Of a DNA stretch of 64,000 bases, positions 1 to 10,375 are shown piece by piece; the first letter of the stretch is position 1; each line of letters begins with the position of its first letter. A program made the translations under genes and the position numbers. Where the stretch lies: the NCBI GenBank assembly GCA_010279815.1, contig QEOQ01000165.1, positions 863,638 to 927,637 on the forward strand, in the 5' to 3' direction. The notes below the pieces were generated by a model, which was given only the letters and a program-made list of their open reading frames with translations, was not told the DNA's origin and made no database searches. Source of the DNA: Brachionus plicatilis. Its lineage: Eukaryota; Rotifera; Eurotatoria; Ploima; Brachionidae.

Positions 1-2
1 CG

Positions 3-1823
3 GCCGAAATTCTTTGGAACGGTCGAACAGGCGCCAACATTTTCTTTCGCTGCAACTGCACGAGCACTGCTTTCGCGCCGCACAAACACGGCGGCGAAAA
101 AGGCATCCACATGAGATTCCAAATCGACACCTACGAAACAGTGGCGCACACCAGCGCCAAACTCACCTATAGCAACGAAACTCTTGCTTTCACCTCGAGC
201 CACAGCTCACTCGGCTCTTCGTCCGCGTCCATCCTGTCGCCGCCAAACTCAACATCGTCGCCAAACAGCATCAAGTTCATCAAGGACGACTTGGATTCCA
301 ACAGATCGATGGGCACTCCGACGCCTACAGCACCGCCACCACCACCAACCAGTAACACCAGCGGCAAACAATGGCTCGAGTTCGCCGAGGCAAAACATTT
401 GTCCGGCTCATACTGCCGCATCCAACTATTCAGACTAAAGGGCGCCCAGCGAAAGCTCAAAACCGACCGCTCCAAAATAGACAGACTCAACCCGCCCGAT
501 CTCAGAAAACGCTACCAGCCCTCCACCAAAATAACTCTCTTGAACAACTGCTCATACGACTGGCTCTACTCGCTACTTCCGTTTGTCAAACAGCCGTCTG
601 AGCCAGCCCCGCACACCGACCCCAACACCTACTCTCACTATGCTCCAAACACCGACTTTCCTGTCAACAGCAACACCAGCACCACTTTTTCTCATCCCAC
701 CAACACTGTCCCATTCCCACAAAATTCAGCTTATCCAAGCACCACTCCAAACGCCAGCATTGACTTCATGCACAACATGAACCAAAGTCAATACGTGAGC
801 CACTACTCATCGCTGGACATGCCATCAGCGCCAAACGAAGGCCACAACGCCCTCTACTTGGACAATTGCTACCAGCACATCAACCAGCACATAAATCAGC
901 ACAATGGTGCCACAAACTCCACTCAAAGTAATGACTACGGATACAGCCGAGTGAAGAGAACGTCCTCGTTCAGCTCGAACTACCAAAATTTTGCCAAGCC
1001 AAGCAAAATGCAAAAGACCGGCGCTGTTGGCTCGCCGCAACTCTACCCCAGCACATACAACACCATGTCATCGGTGGCATCGTCCTCGTCCTCAGCATCT
1101 AGTTCGTCGTGTACATCGTCGCCAACATCGCCCACATCTCCAATGATCCACTTGCAGCCGCAGCAGTCTCAGCTTGAGTCGAGCCCGCTGCCCTACGACT
1201 GCTCCAACAAATACGTCCAAGAGTGGCTCGTACAGAATAGATTTTTCAATCTGCTCGGCGTCTTCTCCAACTACACGTCCAACGACGTGCTCCGACTGAC
1301 CAAAGAGGACATGGTGAGCTTGTGCGGAGGCGCCGACGGCATCCGCTGCTACAACATGGCCCACAATGTTCAGATTAAGCCCAAGCTAACCGTTTATGTG
1401 GCCTTTGGCGATCAGTCTTTCTTTTGGGCCATTTTTTTGAGCGACTCGAACAGCAGCTCGTTGCTCGCCAAAGTGCTCAGTGTTTTTGCCGCGTTTGTTA
1501 GAGGCTCGAAGAGTGCTGAGGAAAAAGTGGAGGGTGATGACGAGGTGAAGAGCCAGTTGGTAGGGCTGCACGAAAAGATTCTTTCTGGCAGCTTTGAGTA
1601 TGAGCTGTTTTTGAAGGTGAAGGGAGCCCTGGTCAAAGCAACTGACGAGGTGCTCAACAACTTTGACGATCAGTCAAAATTTTTCATCGACTTTGACATT
1701 TTGGACCAGCAAGCCGATCTGGCTAAGACATGCTCGCTGCCTTCTAAGTTAAATTCGCTCGCAAGCAATTTGCCAAAGACTAGGCCCCCTTTGCTCAGAG
1801 TCATGCTCGTACCACTGGACTAG
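3..1823 (+). CDS. TFCP2: CP2/TFCP2-family (LSF/UBP1-like) transcription factor, 3' part
   Basis: The frame is open from base 3, so the gene enters the window already in coding sequence; 606 residues are visible. The first residues include FFRCNCTST and, after HGGEKG, FQIDTY, the well-known CP2 DNA-binding core next to a KHGGEKG motif. After the DNA-binding part (to about residue 185) comes a long Ser/Asn/Pro/Gln-rich linker with QHINQHINQH, then a SAM-like domain near residues 400-450 (VQEWLVQNRFFNLLGVF) and a C-terminal region that in this family mediates oligomerisation. CP2 proteins are nuclear sequence-specific regulators. The ATG at 111 is internal and not the real start. The gene is strikingly richer in G and C than everything downstream, with C-ending codons. 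The linker is longer and more low-complexity than in vertebrate TFCP2. Grainyhead is the main alternative family, but the C-terminal SAM-like domain favours the CP2 branch. Confidence 0.88.
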   Translation, partial: AEILWNGRTGANIFFRCNCTSTAFAPHKHGGEKGIHMRFQIDTYETVAHTSAKLTYSNETLAFTSSHSSLGSSSASILSPPNSTSSPNSIKFIKDDLDSNRSMGTPTPTAPPPPPTSNTSGKQWLEFAEAKHLSGSYCRIQLFRLKGAQRKLKTDRSKIDRLNPPDLRKRYQPSTKITLLNNCSYDWLYSLLPFVKQPSEPAPHTDPNTYSHYAPNTDFPVNSNTSTTFSHPTNTVPFPQNSAYPSTTPNASIDFMHNMNQSQYVSHYSSLDMPSAPNEGHNALYLDNCYQHINQHINQHNGATNSTQSNDYGYSRVKRTSSFSSNYQNFAKPSKMQKTGAVGSPQLYPSTYNTMSSVASSSSSASSSSCTSSPTSPTSPMIHLQPQQSQLESSPLPYDCSNKYVQEWLVQNRFFNLLGVFSNYTSNDVLRLTKEDMVSLCGGADGIRCYNMAHNVQIKPKLTVYVAFGDQSFFWAIFLSDSNSSSLLAKVLSVFAAFVRGSKSAEEKVEGDDEVKSQLVGLHEKILSGSFEYELFLKVKGALVKATDEVLNNFDDQSKFFIDFDILDQQADLAKTCSLPSKLNSLASNLPKTRPPLLRVMLVPLD

Positions 1824-2319
1824 GCCTGAAAATACTGAATATTGAGTCTGATGATGATGGCTTTGATCATTTGTTATTTAACACAATCAATTTAATTGAA
1901 AATGCATGTTTCTTTTTATTTTCGTTTTATTTTTTTATTTTACGATATTTTCCGATGTTGATAACGACCGTCTATAATTTTAAAATGTATTCTTTTTATC
2001 AGATAATTTTTGCTAATCTTAATTAAAAAACGAAAAGTTTGTAGATTTTTATTTTTTTTTTTATTTTAACATTTTAAACTATATAAAAATTTTAAATAAA
2101 CATTTAATTTTGGCTCATTTTCTTTTTTGTCGGTATTAACACTCAAAAGCCCGATTATATTTTTTGTACCTCTGAGAACCGACGGTGTCAAATTGACACT
2201 TTTTATAAAAACATGCAAATTTTAGGTTCTTTAAAGTTAAAAAGACTAAATATGATAAAAAAAAAATATTTTATTCTGAATAAATTTTAAGTCTATTAAA
2301 GTTGTACATTCTGGTCAGA
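1824..2319. other. AT-rich 3' flank of the CP2 gene, no gene seen
   Basis: Mostly A/T runs. One perfect 15-base palindrome, GTGTCAAATTGACAC at 2185-2199, stands out; it may be the end of a foldback element. No open frame with family resemblance was found. Confidence 0.6.
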
Positions 2320-2480
2320 CTTGTATAAAAGTCAGGAAAAAAAAGTCTTTACAAGTCATTAACAAGTCAAAGTATGACTTGGACTTGAAAATATATTTTT
2401 TAAAAATAAAAAGCCCTGACTTGTTACAAAAATTTTAAAAAAACAAGTCACGACTTTGACTTGAATTTTATTTTTTAAAA
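2320..2480. repeat. AAGTC-rich dispersed repeat, copy 1
   Basis: Repeated AAGTC/GACTT words in both orientations (for example GACTTGGACTTG and ACAAGTCACGACTTTGACTT) fold on themselves. The same vocabulary returns near 5790, 12405-12705, 45610-46375 and 47715-48065, so this is a dispersed non-coding family rather than chance. Confidence 0.6.
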
Positions 2481-3099
2481 TTATTTTCTCAATTTGCATA
2501 GTCGCATTATTTGCCATCACTGGCGTGGGAATGTAGATATGAAGATAATATTAGATAAGTCAGATGCGATAAATTATATGGTGAAATATGCTACAAAAGA
2601 CGAGAAGGGTGGTCGATCTCTCTGTCAATTGTATAAAGAAGTCATAGGATCATCTACACTTGAAGATAATCCAGCAAGTAAAATTAGATCCCTAATGATC
2701 AAATCTATTGCAGGCAAACGCGATCTAGGTCTAGGACATTTCAAACATAAAGGAAATTAGAGACAAAGACACCGCTCCAGAACGATGGACTTTATTTTTA
2801 AAAACAGCCAAGCTAGAGTTATAAGAAATGGTTGGATTCAATAATTAATTGTCCAAACAGCTAATCGAAGCGAGAAAAGAGTGTGAAATTGAACCGGATA
2901 TATCATTGACTTGGGATCAATGGATGATTTTATCAGAAATGGGTCCCACTTTAGATGAAGAGTTTGATGAGGATAATATCGAGCCAGACTTAACTTACGA
3001 CTTTTTGTCTCACCGAAAAAATTATACCGATGAACAACTAAAGCAAATTGAGAACAATTGAATTAATCAAGTTAAAAATAGAGACCAGGAAGAATTTTC

Positions 3100-3928
3100 G
3101 GTAAATTATAGATTTTCCCCATTTTAATTTTTCCCCCTTTAAAATTTTCCCTGTAAAATTTTCCCCTTTTTTATTTTTCCCTCTTTTTATTTTCCCTGTG
3201 TAAAATTTTCTTCTTGTAAAATTTTCCCCTGTATAATTCTTCCCCTAATAGGAGGAGTTGTTGATTAGCCAATCAAAAATTAATTAATTAAAATAAAAAA
3301 AAAATTGTTATTGATATTTTATTGATAAAAAAAAGTAATAAAAATTAATTAAAGAAAAAAGATAAAAACGGAAAAAAATTACCAATTAACAATTACTGGG
3401 TTTAAAATTTTTTGTTTATTAGATATTTCTATTGCTTCGAAATCAAGTAAATGGCCAGATTTAACAAAAAAGTTGTATAATTTCCTAATGGAATTTTGAT
3501 TGAATTTGTATTTGAAAGGATCTTGATAATTTGATAGCATTTGTGTGTAGGCGATACATAATAATCCGCAGTCATTTGAACCATCTTGTTGCTCTACATT
3601 TACCATTGAGACCTTCTCACAGTTTTTGTTTGGATATAATAAGCGAAATATTTGACTAGCTTCATAAACATTGTTAATATTATTCATGCTGTCATAAACG
3701 GTAACGGAATTGGAGTATTAGAAAGATAAAAGATTAACTCAAAATTAAATTTTCTATTATTAATCTGCTTATTAATTCAATTAACTTTTGATTGGCTAAA
3801 CTACAAAAAAAAAACGGGGAAAAATTTACACAGGGAATTTTAAACGGAGATTTTTACAGGGGGAAAATTTATATAGGGGAAAATTTATATCGGGGAATTT
3901 ATTAAACGGGGAAAATCTATACAGAATC
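3100..3928. mobile_element. TIR transposon inserted in the helicase, with C-run subterminal arrays
   Basis: Both ends carry near-tandem TTTTCCCC-type repeats in inverted orientation (3107-3255 and 3808-3921). TATAGATTTTCCCC at 3107-3120 is repeated exactly inverted at 3908-3921, and an inner pair reads TAGCCAATCAAAA / TTTTGATTGGCTA. The 8-base word GAATTTTC flanks it at 3092-3099 and 3929-3936. Removing the element plus one copy of this word rejoins the helicase frame, which strongly supports these borders. It carries a Ulp1-like protease remnant, as some MULE and other large DNA transposons do; the superfamily is not settled. Confidence 0.8.
3379..3687 (-). pseudogene. Ulp1-like (C48) cysteine protease C-terminal fragment
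   Basis: The 102-residue minus-strand frame contains VEQQDGSNDCGLLCIAY. Gln and Cys in this spacing match the oxyanion Gln and catalytic Cys of Ulp1/adenain-type SUMO-like proteases. The catalytic His and Asp that should lie upstream are absent, so this is a fragment and would be inactive. It lies inside the TIR element at 3100-3928. Confidence 0.7.
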
Positions 3929-5356
3929 GAATTTTCTTATAAGAATATTCCGTTTGTTTCAAAAGAAAGCTTAAATCACAATCAAATGCTGGTTTTTAAA
4001 ATTATTGAAAATTTTGCTCTTTTAAACAAGCAGCTACTGTTGATTGTAAATGATACGGCTGGTACTGGTAAGACTTTTACCATTAACGCTTTATCGGGAC
4101 ACTTAAAATACAAGCTCAAACGATGTGCCCCTACTGCAAAAGCAGCGTTCTTAATTAAGGGAGAGACCATACATACACTTTTTCAAATAAAACCAAGGCG
4201 TAACAAAGAGGCATATAGTCCATTAAATGGCAAAAGTTTACAAAAAATTCAATCAAAGTTTAAAGGGATAACTCATATAATCATAGATGAATACTCCATG
4301 CTATCCCAGGCATTTTTAGGTGTCATCGATAAGCGACTTAAACAGGCAACCGGTAACGATAAACCTTTTGGTGGTGTTTCGGTCATAATCACTGGTGATA
4401 CCTGTTTTAGGCTCCCCATTATATTATTATCCACCTAAAGATGACATTTCCTGGTATGGATACGAATGTTATAAAAAATTTGACAAAGCTATTGGTCTAA
4501 ATACAATTTTTAGACAAGCAAGCACAGATAATGACATTGACCAGAAACGATTTATTGAAATTTTAGAGAGATTACGAAACGCAATAAATGATGAAAAAAC
4601 TATCGATGATTGGAACTTTTTATTAAAAAGAAAAGTTGCACCATGCCACGAAGAGGAGTTTAAGGATGCAATCCGACTTTTTCCTGACAATAAGTTATGC
4701 TCGAATTACAACAACAAAAAGTTAAAAGAGTTAAAAATGCCAATATGCAGATTAACGACTGAAAATTCCACTTCAGCGGCAAAAAACTTAAGTGAAGACC
4801 ACTTTTACGGTTTGTCAAATGTAATGAATTTGTCAATTAATGCAAAAATTACCCTGACACCAAATTTATGGACTTCCAAAGGTTTAGTAAATGGAGCAAA
4901 TGGGACTATTCGAGACATTATTTATCCAGCCAACAAGTCGAATAATTCACTACCATCTGCTTTAATGGTCGAATTTGACTATTATATTGGTCTTAGAATG
5001 TTTCCTAAAGATGATTTTAGGTATAATTGGATTCCAATTAATAGTTTGGACGTTCATCATCACGTATTGGATTATTAAAGAAAACAATTTCCTTTAAGAT
5101 TAGCATCTTAACCATCCACAAGTCTCAAGGCCAAACAATTTCAAAAGCTGTTATTGATTTGGGAAAAAAGGAACAAAGTCTAGGTCTTACTTTTGTTGCT
5201 TTATCCCGTCTTAAAAAGTTCACTGATTTTTTGATTCAACCGATGCCATTGGAGAGAATCCAAAAATTGTCCCTGTCATTTATGCTTCAACCAAGACTGG
5301 AAGAGGAAAAAAGAATCAAAGAAATAGAAATAAAAACAGTTCAATCTTTGACTTAA

Positions 5357-6083
5357 CAAATTTATTTTATACCCAATGAATTAATGAATTTTATTTGTTT
5401 TTCTTTTTGTAATACAATTTTTTTGCGATAATTTTAATAAAAAATTTTAAAAAAAGTTAACGCCTCGATACTCGCATATATAAAGCCTATCACGCATATA
5501 TAAAGCTTCACCTATCTTATTTAAGTCTTTTTAAATAATTACAAATTTGTTTATCAGTCTTGAATACAGGTATTCAAATGTTTTTGCACCATATTTTGAT
5601 TTTAAACTTGGTTCAAACAATAACTCTTATGTTTCTCTGTAGCAATTGAAAAAAATATTATTCTAATAAATTTAATACATTTTTATCAAATTTGATGTCG
5701 TTTTTTTTTTGAGATTTTTTATTGAGATAAAACATTTTTTCGATTATTTTTATGAAAAACACTCTAAATTATTCAGCGTTGTTTAGCAGTCACAAGTCTT
5801 CAAGTCAAAGACATTAAATTTTTTATTTTTAAGTAAGAATTTTAATTTTAAAGATTTTGAATTTAAACTTAGGAGTTTTAAACATCTCCGATTCAAAAAA
5901 AATACAAATAGAAAAGATATTTGTTCTTTTTGTACCCCATTTCGGTAAAAAAAACTTCTTTTTCTCCTTTACTTTGAGTACATACCTGGTTATTAATTAA
6001 ACATGGTGGGCTTTTCTTGATCATATATTAGTCTTATCATCAAAATTTGAAGAAGGAGTTCGTGAATACAATCTGAGGGTTTT
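5357..6083. other. Intergenic, between helicase relic and LINE
   Basis: AT-rich. It holds a tandem duplication at 5473-5506 and a short AAGTC-family stretch at about 5785-5815 (CACAAGTCTTCAAGTCAAAG). No gene seen. Confidence 0.6.
5473..5506 (+). repeat. Two-copy tandem repeat with TATA-like core
   Basis: CGCATATATAAAGC occurs at 5473-5486 and again at 5493-5506, a 20-base period. It lies just past the helicase relic and could be a transposon end or a duplicated TATA box; function is unknown. Confidence 0.6.
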
Positions 6084-6205
6084 AATTCAAGACAATTAAA
6101 GTTTTAAAAGAAAAATAAATTTTTGAAAAATTATAATAAATTAAAATTTTGAAAATTTCCTCTCATTTAAAACTCGCCTCGGTCTCGCTTGTTGACACAG
6201 CGAGA

Positions 6206-7540
6206 ATGGTCAACGAGTCAAACGATATGTTGACTAACCCTCTCAATCAAAACTACTACGATTACAGCAACCATTTAGCAAGAAATCCTCAACATCAACG
6301 ACCAATGTACTATCATAATAACTTATATAGTCAGAAAGTAACTGGTAACTATTTTAGTCCAAACTTTCAATATCCAGATCATCAACCAAGTTTAAACTCA
6401 GCGTATCATATCCAGAATGATTTATATGTAAACAATCCAAATCCAACTAACCCTCCTAGCATAAATCAGCAACAAATCAATGACCAAATTCCCACAAACT
6501 ACGACCATAGCCAAAAAATCAACGCATCAAGTCCTAAAGTATACACTCTAAAGTTTAAAAGCAATAAATCGTTTAATCCTATATATAAAGACTATTTTTA
6601 CTTGGAAGATTATTTAACCAAAATAAAACCAGAAAGCGATATTAGTGCAGCTTTTTTCAACAAGAATGACGAACTAATTATCAAAACAAATAATCCCGAC
6701 AAAATTGACAATTTAAGAAATTGGCCAAAAGACGCCTTTAATTTTGGAGTAACAGAAATAGCTAAAAAAAACAAATTCTACTTAGCGCTACATAATGTCG
6801 ACATCAACTTTAACATAGAATCGCAAAAAAGCAAAAAACTTTTAGCCGAAAAATACTTTATTGATGACTTGGTAAGAATGGTCAAAAAGTCAACCGGTGA
6901 AAAACTTCAAGTCGTCAAAGCCGTAACTGGAAACAAGGAAGCCTTTAATGATCTTCTAGAAAAAGGATATGTAAAAGTTGGCTTTACCAGAATTCGTGTC
7001 TCAGCCTGGAGGTTTGAAAATAGACCAGATCAGTGCTTCAATTGCCAAAAATTTGGGCATTTAGCAAGTAAATGTCCATCCAAAGAACCAGTTTGTCTAA
7101 GATGCACAGGAGCACACACGCACAAACAATGCCCAATTTCAGACCCGAAGCTCTTCGAATGCGCAAACTGTGGTGGAAAGCATGCAGCTTGCTCAAAAAG
7201 CTGTCCAGACATTATGAAAGAAACTAAAAAAAAAGAAGAAAGAAAAGAAGAAAGAATAAAAAAGCAATTAAACTCTGAAAAGCGAATTATCTACTCCGCA
7301 CAAAATAGTAGTAACCTTGGCTCATTTAACACAATAAACTTACTCAAATTTATCATTGAACTAATCCGAAACTTGCGAAACGTCTCAAGCGCAATCCATA
7401 CTGATCCCAGTCCAATAATTAAATTAATTCAAGAAAACTTCGGCAGCCACGTAAGTAGTGAAATTCAAAATACTCTTTTAACAAGTCAAATTGATCAAGA
7501 CCCTCACATGTCTAATTTAATGGATGATGAATCAATCTAA
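6206..7540 (+). CDS. LINE ORF1 nucleic-acid-binding (gag-like) protein
   Basis: The first ATG of this frame is at 6206 and gives 444 residues. Residues 1-120 are rich in Asn, Tyr, Gln and His. A middle domain (about 125-270) resembles the pre-knuckle region of Jockey-type ORF1 proteins. Three zinc-knuckle-like motifs follow: CFNCQKFGHLASKC (canonical CX2CX4HX4C), CLRCTGAHTHKQC, and CANCGGKHAACSKSC. A Lys/Glu-rich stretch follows. The protein would coat the element RNA. Its stop overlaps the ORF2 start by 17 bases in another frame, suggesting termination-coupled reinitiation for ORF2. Confidence 0.85.
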   Translation: MVNESNDMLTNPLNQNYYDYSNHLARNPQHQRPMYYHNNLYSQKVTGNYFSPNFQYPDHQPSLNSAYHIQNDLYVNNPNPTNPPSINQQQINDQIPTNYDHSQKINASSPKVYTLKFKSNKSFNPIYKDYFYLEDYLTKIKPESDISAAFFNKNDELIIKTNNPDKIDNLRNWPKDAFNFGVTEIAKKNKFYLALHNVDINFNIESQKSKKLLAEKYFIDDLVRMVKKSTGEKLQVVKAVTGNKEAFNDLLEKGYVKVGFTRIRVSAWRFENRPDQCFNCQKFGHLASKCPSKEPVCLRCTGAHTHKQCPISDPKLFECANCGGKHAACSKSCPDIMKETKKKEERKEERIKKQLNSEKRIIYSAQNSSNLGSFNTINLLKFIIELIRNLRNVSSAIHTDPSPIIKLIQENFGSHVSSEIQNTLLTSQIDQDPHMSNLMDDESI

Positions 7541-10244
7541 AAATGACCTAATTTGTATAATGCAATTAAATTGTAGATCAATTCTAAGTGATGGAAAAAA
7601 AATTCAATTAAATCATTTATTAAAAAAATATAATCCAGATTTTGTCAGTCTAAATGAGACCTTTTTAAAAACTTCTCAAAATATAAGCATTCCAAATTAT
7701 CAAATTATCAGATCAGATCGAATAGGCAAAGCGGGTGGGGGGTCAGCTCTTTGTATTAGAAAGTCCATAAAAGGTAAAGAAATCGATACTAGCAACTTTG
7801 AAGAGACCACAGGTTTCGAAACAATTTTAAACCAAAATATCGAAATAGCCATTTTCTCTATTTATTCTAGCCCAAGCAGCAACCTAAATGAAAATTTTTT
7901 TGACCATGTTGCAGAAAAATTTAAATATTTTATAATTATTGGTGATTTAAATGCTAAACATTATAACTGGTCATGCAATACCACTAACCAAAAAGGAAAA
8001 ATCCTTGATAAAATTATTTCCAAACACAACCTCTTTGTTTTGAACAACTCCGATCCTACCTTTAAGCGCGGAGGAAGTGTTATAGACCTTTCAATTTGTT
8101 CAGCAAATTTGACAAAATATTTTAAATCCTTTCGAGTACTGAAGGAAGAAATTAGTGACCATGAGCCCACCCTGACTTATTTCAAAGATTTTAAGATCGA
8201 AACAAAAACATTTGAAAAAATTGATTGGAAAAAACTCAAATCATTGCTCTGCTCTTGTCCAGATGATTACCCTGAAATACAAAAGCCTAGTGATTTGGAC
8301 TTCGTTGTTGCAAAATTGACAAGTGAGATATCAAATTCATTAAAGGAATCAACAATTAATTACAACATAAAAAACCCAAATAAACAAATACTCACAGTAC
8401 CAAACGACATTTTAAAATTAATTAAACTAAAAAGGAAGCTTAAAAGGTTATGCTCAAGGTCAAATAATCCAACTCTAAAAAAACTCCATAATTTTATTGA
8501 AAGAAGTTTAAACAAAAAACTTGCTAAAATCAGACAGAAAAAGCTTGAGGACGACCTAAGCTCTTTAAAAAATTTTAACACTTCATCAAGCAAGCACTGG
8601 AAGTTAATCACAAAAATTGAAAATGGCGATTGTACCAAATCTAGCAGATCAATTACAATCAAAGTTAATAATCAATTGAAAACAGATGACTCAGATCTGA
8701 TCTCAAATATTTTTGCTGACAATCTTGAATCCATTTTTTCAACCGATGAATCCATGAGAGAGCTGGATAATCAAGTGCTTACTCCGACCCTTATTGAAGA
8801 CAATGACACAGATTCTTCAATCACCGGAAGCGAACTTCTGGAAAGTCTTAAGAAATTAAACTCAAAAGCAGCGTGTGGATTCGACCGCATATCGAATAAA
8901 GTTCTAAAAAATTTGCCAAACAATAAAATTTTACAAATTCTAAAAATTTTCAATTCCTCACTAAAATTTGGTTACATACCTGATCAGTGGAAAAAAGCGA
9001 AAATAATCATGATCATTAAAAAAGACAAGCCTCCTGACGAAATTTCCTCATTTAGACCAATTTCACTTCAAAATTGTATTGTAAAATGGCTCGAAAAAAT
9101 CATAAATAATAAAGTTCAGCTTTGGGCTGAAAATGAGAAAATATTCCCAGAATGTCAATCAGGCTTCCGACAGAAGAGGAGTACCCAAGACCACATTTTC
9201 AGAATTAACCAATGGATCGTAAATGGATTCAATAAAAAGCAAATGACCGGTGCAGTATTTTTTGATTTAGAAAAAGCGTTTGATAAGACATCTCATACCG
9301 GAATAGTGAAAAAAATCCAGGCTTTGGGAATTAAAAAAAGTTTGCTAAACTGGATTAAGAATTTTCTGGAAAATCGAACTTTTCAAGTTTTTCAAAATGG
9401 CTCATTGTCAAAACTCAAGCCAATCAGTGCCGGTGTTCCACAAGGGAGCTGCCTTTCACCTACAATCTTCATATTATATTTTAGTGATATAGTAAAAAGT
9501 CTTCCGCCAGAAATACAAGTTGCACTTTTTGCCGACGACCTTTGTATTTGGTACACAAGCAAATCCAAAAACAAAATAAAAAAAATTCTTCAAAGAGCAG
9601 TGGACAATATAGTCTCTTTTTGTATGAGGTGGGGCTTTAAAATTAACAAGTCGAAAACCTGCTATTCTGTCTTCACTACAGCTGGGCTTAGAGACAATTA
9701 TCAGAGAAAATACTCGATGGACCTTCATATCGAATCTGAACCCATTCCTTTGGAGCCTAAACCTAAATTCCTCGGTATCAAACTTGACCCAAAACTAAAA
9801 TTTGCCGACCATTTTAAGGAGATTGTTAAAAAAGTGTCTTCCAAAATTAACATCTTGAGGAAAATAAAGGGTTTTAAATGGAGCAACTCGATTTCTATTA
9901 ACAAAACGCTGTACAAATCTTTGATAAGATCTCTTTTTGATTACTGCTTCGTTATTCTAAAATCTGGCACTCAAAAAATTAAAAAAGATCTGCAAATTTT
10001 TCAAAACAAAATTCTACGAATTATTAAATTTTTTCCACTTAAAACAAGTGTCGATACAATCCACAAAACGCTCAACATAGAAAAAATTGACGAGAGAACC
10101 AACTCACTTTTCATTAAATTTCTCAAATCGAGATCTAATCACGCATTAATTGCAGAAGAAATAAACGAGTTTAAAAAAAACAGGACTGTCGAAGCCTTAA
10201 ACAGGTTCCAAACACCATTGGGAAGCGTATTTGAAAATTTTTAA
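7524..10244 (+). CDS. LINE ORF2 endonuclease-reverse transcriptase
   Basis: This frame encodes 906 residues. Residues 1-215 form an AP-like endonuclease, with QLNCRS, LNET, GDLNAKHYNW and the C-terminal SDHEPT motif. The reverse transcriptase spans about residues 440-760: FRPISLQN, GFRQKRSTQDH, FDLEKAFDK (first catalytic Asp), GVPQGSCLSP, and the catalytic box FADDLCIW. The thumb follows (FLGIKLDPKL). No RNase H motif is visible at the C terminus. All catalytic motifs are intact. It would nick target DNA and copy the element RNA at the nick. Confidence 0.92.
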   Translation: MMNQSKNDLICIMQLNCRSILSDGKKIQLNHLLKKYNPDFVSLNETFLKTSQNISIPNYQIIRSDRIGKAGGGSALCIRKSIKGKEIDTSNFEETTGFETILNQNIEIAIFSIYSSPSSNLNENFFDHVAEKFKYFIIIGDLNAKHYNWSCNTTNQKGKILDKIISKHNLFVLNNSDPTFKRGGSVIDLSICSANLTKYFKSFRVLKEEISDHEPTLTYFKDFKIETKTFEKIDWKKLKSLLCSCPDDYPEIQKPSDLDFVVAKLTSEISNSLKESTINYNIKNPNKQILTVPNDILKLIKLKRKLKRLCSRSNNPTLKKLHNFIERSLNKKLAKIRQKKLEDDLSSLKNFNTSSSKHWKLITKIENGDCTKSSRSITIKVNNQLKTDDSDLISNIFADNLESIFSTDESMRELDNQVLTPTLIEDNDTDSSITGSELLESLKKLNSKAACGFDRISNKVLKNLPNNKILQILKIFNSSLKFGYIPDQWKKAKIIMIIKKDKPPDEISSFRPISLQNCIVKWLEKIINNKVQLWAENEKIFPECQSGFRQKRSTQDHIFRINQWIVNGFNKKQMTGAVFFDLEKAFDKTSHTGIVKKIQALGIKKSLLNWIKNFLENRTFQVFQNGSLSKLKPISAGVPQGSCLSPTIFILYFSDIVKSLPPEIQVALFADDLCIWYTSKSKNKIKKILQRAVDNIVSFCMRWGFKINKSKTCYSVFTTAGLRDNYQRKYSMDLHIESEPIPLEPKPKFLGIKLDPKLKFADHFKEIVKKVSSKINILRKIKGFKWSNSISINKTLYKSLIRSLFDYCFVILKSGTQKIKKDLQIFQNKILRIIKFFPLKTSVDTIHKTLNIEKIDERTNSLFIKFLKSRSNHALIAEEINEFKKNRTVEALNRFQTPLGSVFENF

Positions 10245-10375
10245 TCAAAAACACCCTAACTTTTCTAATAAAAAATTTACTAATAAGAGGGCTGAAAAGA
10301 GGGATTAAACCGCTCGAAACTGCCCAGGAGTCCAACTCCTAAATTATTTTTCAAATAAAATAAATTCAAGACAAT

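Larger units (their letters stand above)
2485..5356 (+). pseudogene. Decayed PIF1-type helicase of a Helitron-like transposon
   Basis: Coding fragments lie in order on the plus strand: 2494-2760 (pattern YMVKYATKDEKGGRSL, seen upstream of the helicase in Helitron-like proteins), 2849-3061, 3986-4438 with Walker A (GTGKTF) and Walker B (IIIDEYSM), 4395-5078, and about 5075-5356 with the late helicase motif TIHKSQGQT followed by VALSRLKKF. Breaks seen: a frameshift between 2760 and 2849, a TGA at 3059-3061, an inserted TIR element at 3100-3936, a short deletion just after the ITGD motif near 4396 that removes the usual FxQLP residues and shifts frame, and another shift at about 5071-5078. Helitron helicases unwind DNA during rolling-circle transposition; this copy cannot be active. 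The Rep-type nuclease part is not visible. Confidence 0.82.
6097..10362 (+). mobile_element. Complete Jockey-like LINE retrotransposon
   Basis: The element is bounded by the 13-base direct repeat AATTCAAGACAAT at 6084-6096 and 10363-10375, the expected target-site duplication of target-primed reverse transcription. It has a 5' leader of about 109 bases, two overlapping ORFs, and a 3' end with the hairpin AGGAGTCCAACTCCT (10326-10340) followed by an A/T-rich tail. Both ORFs lack stops or frameshifts, so it is a candidate for a recently or currently active copy. Placement near the Jockey clade rests on ORF1 zinc knuckles, an AP-type endonuclease and no visible RNase H. Confidence 0.88.
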
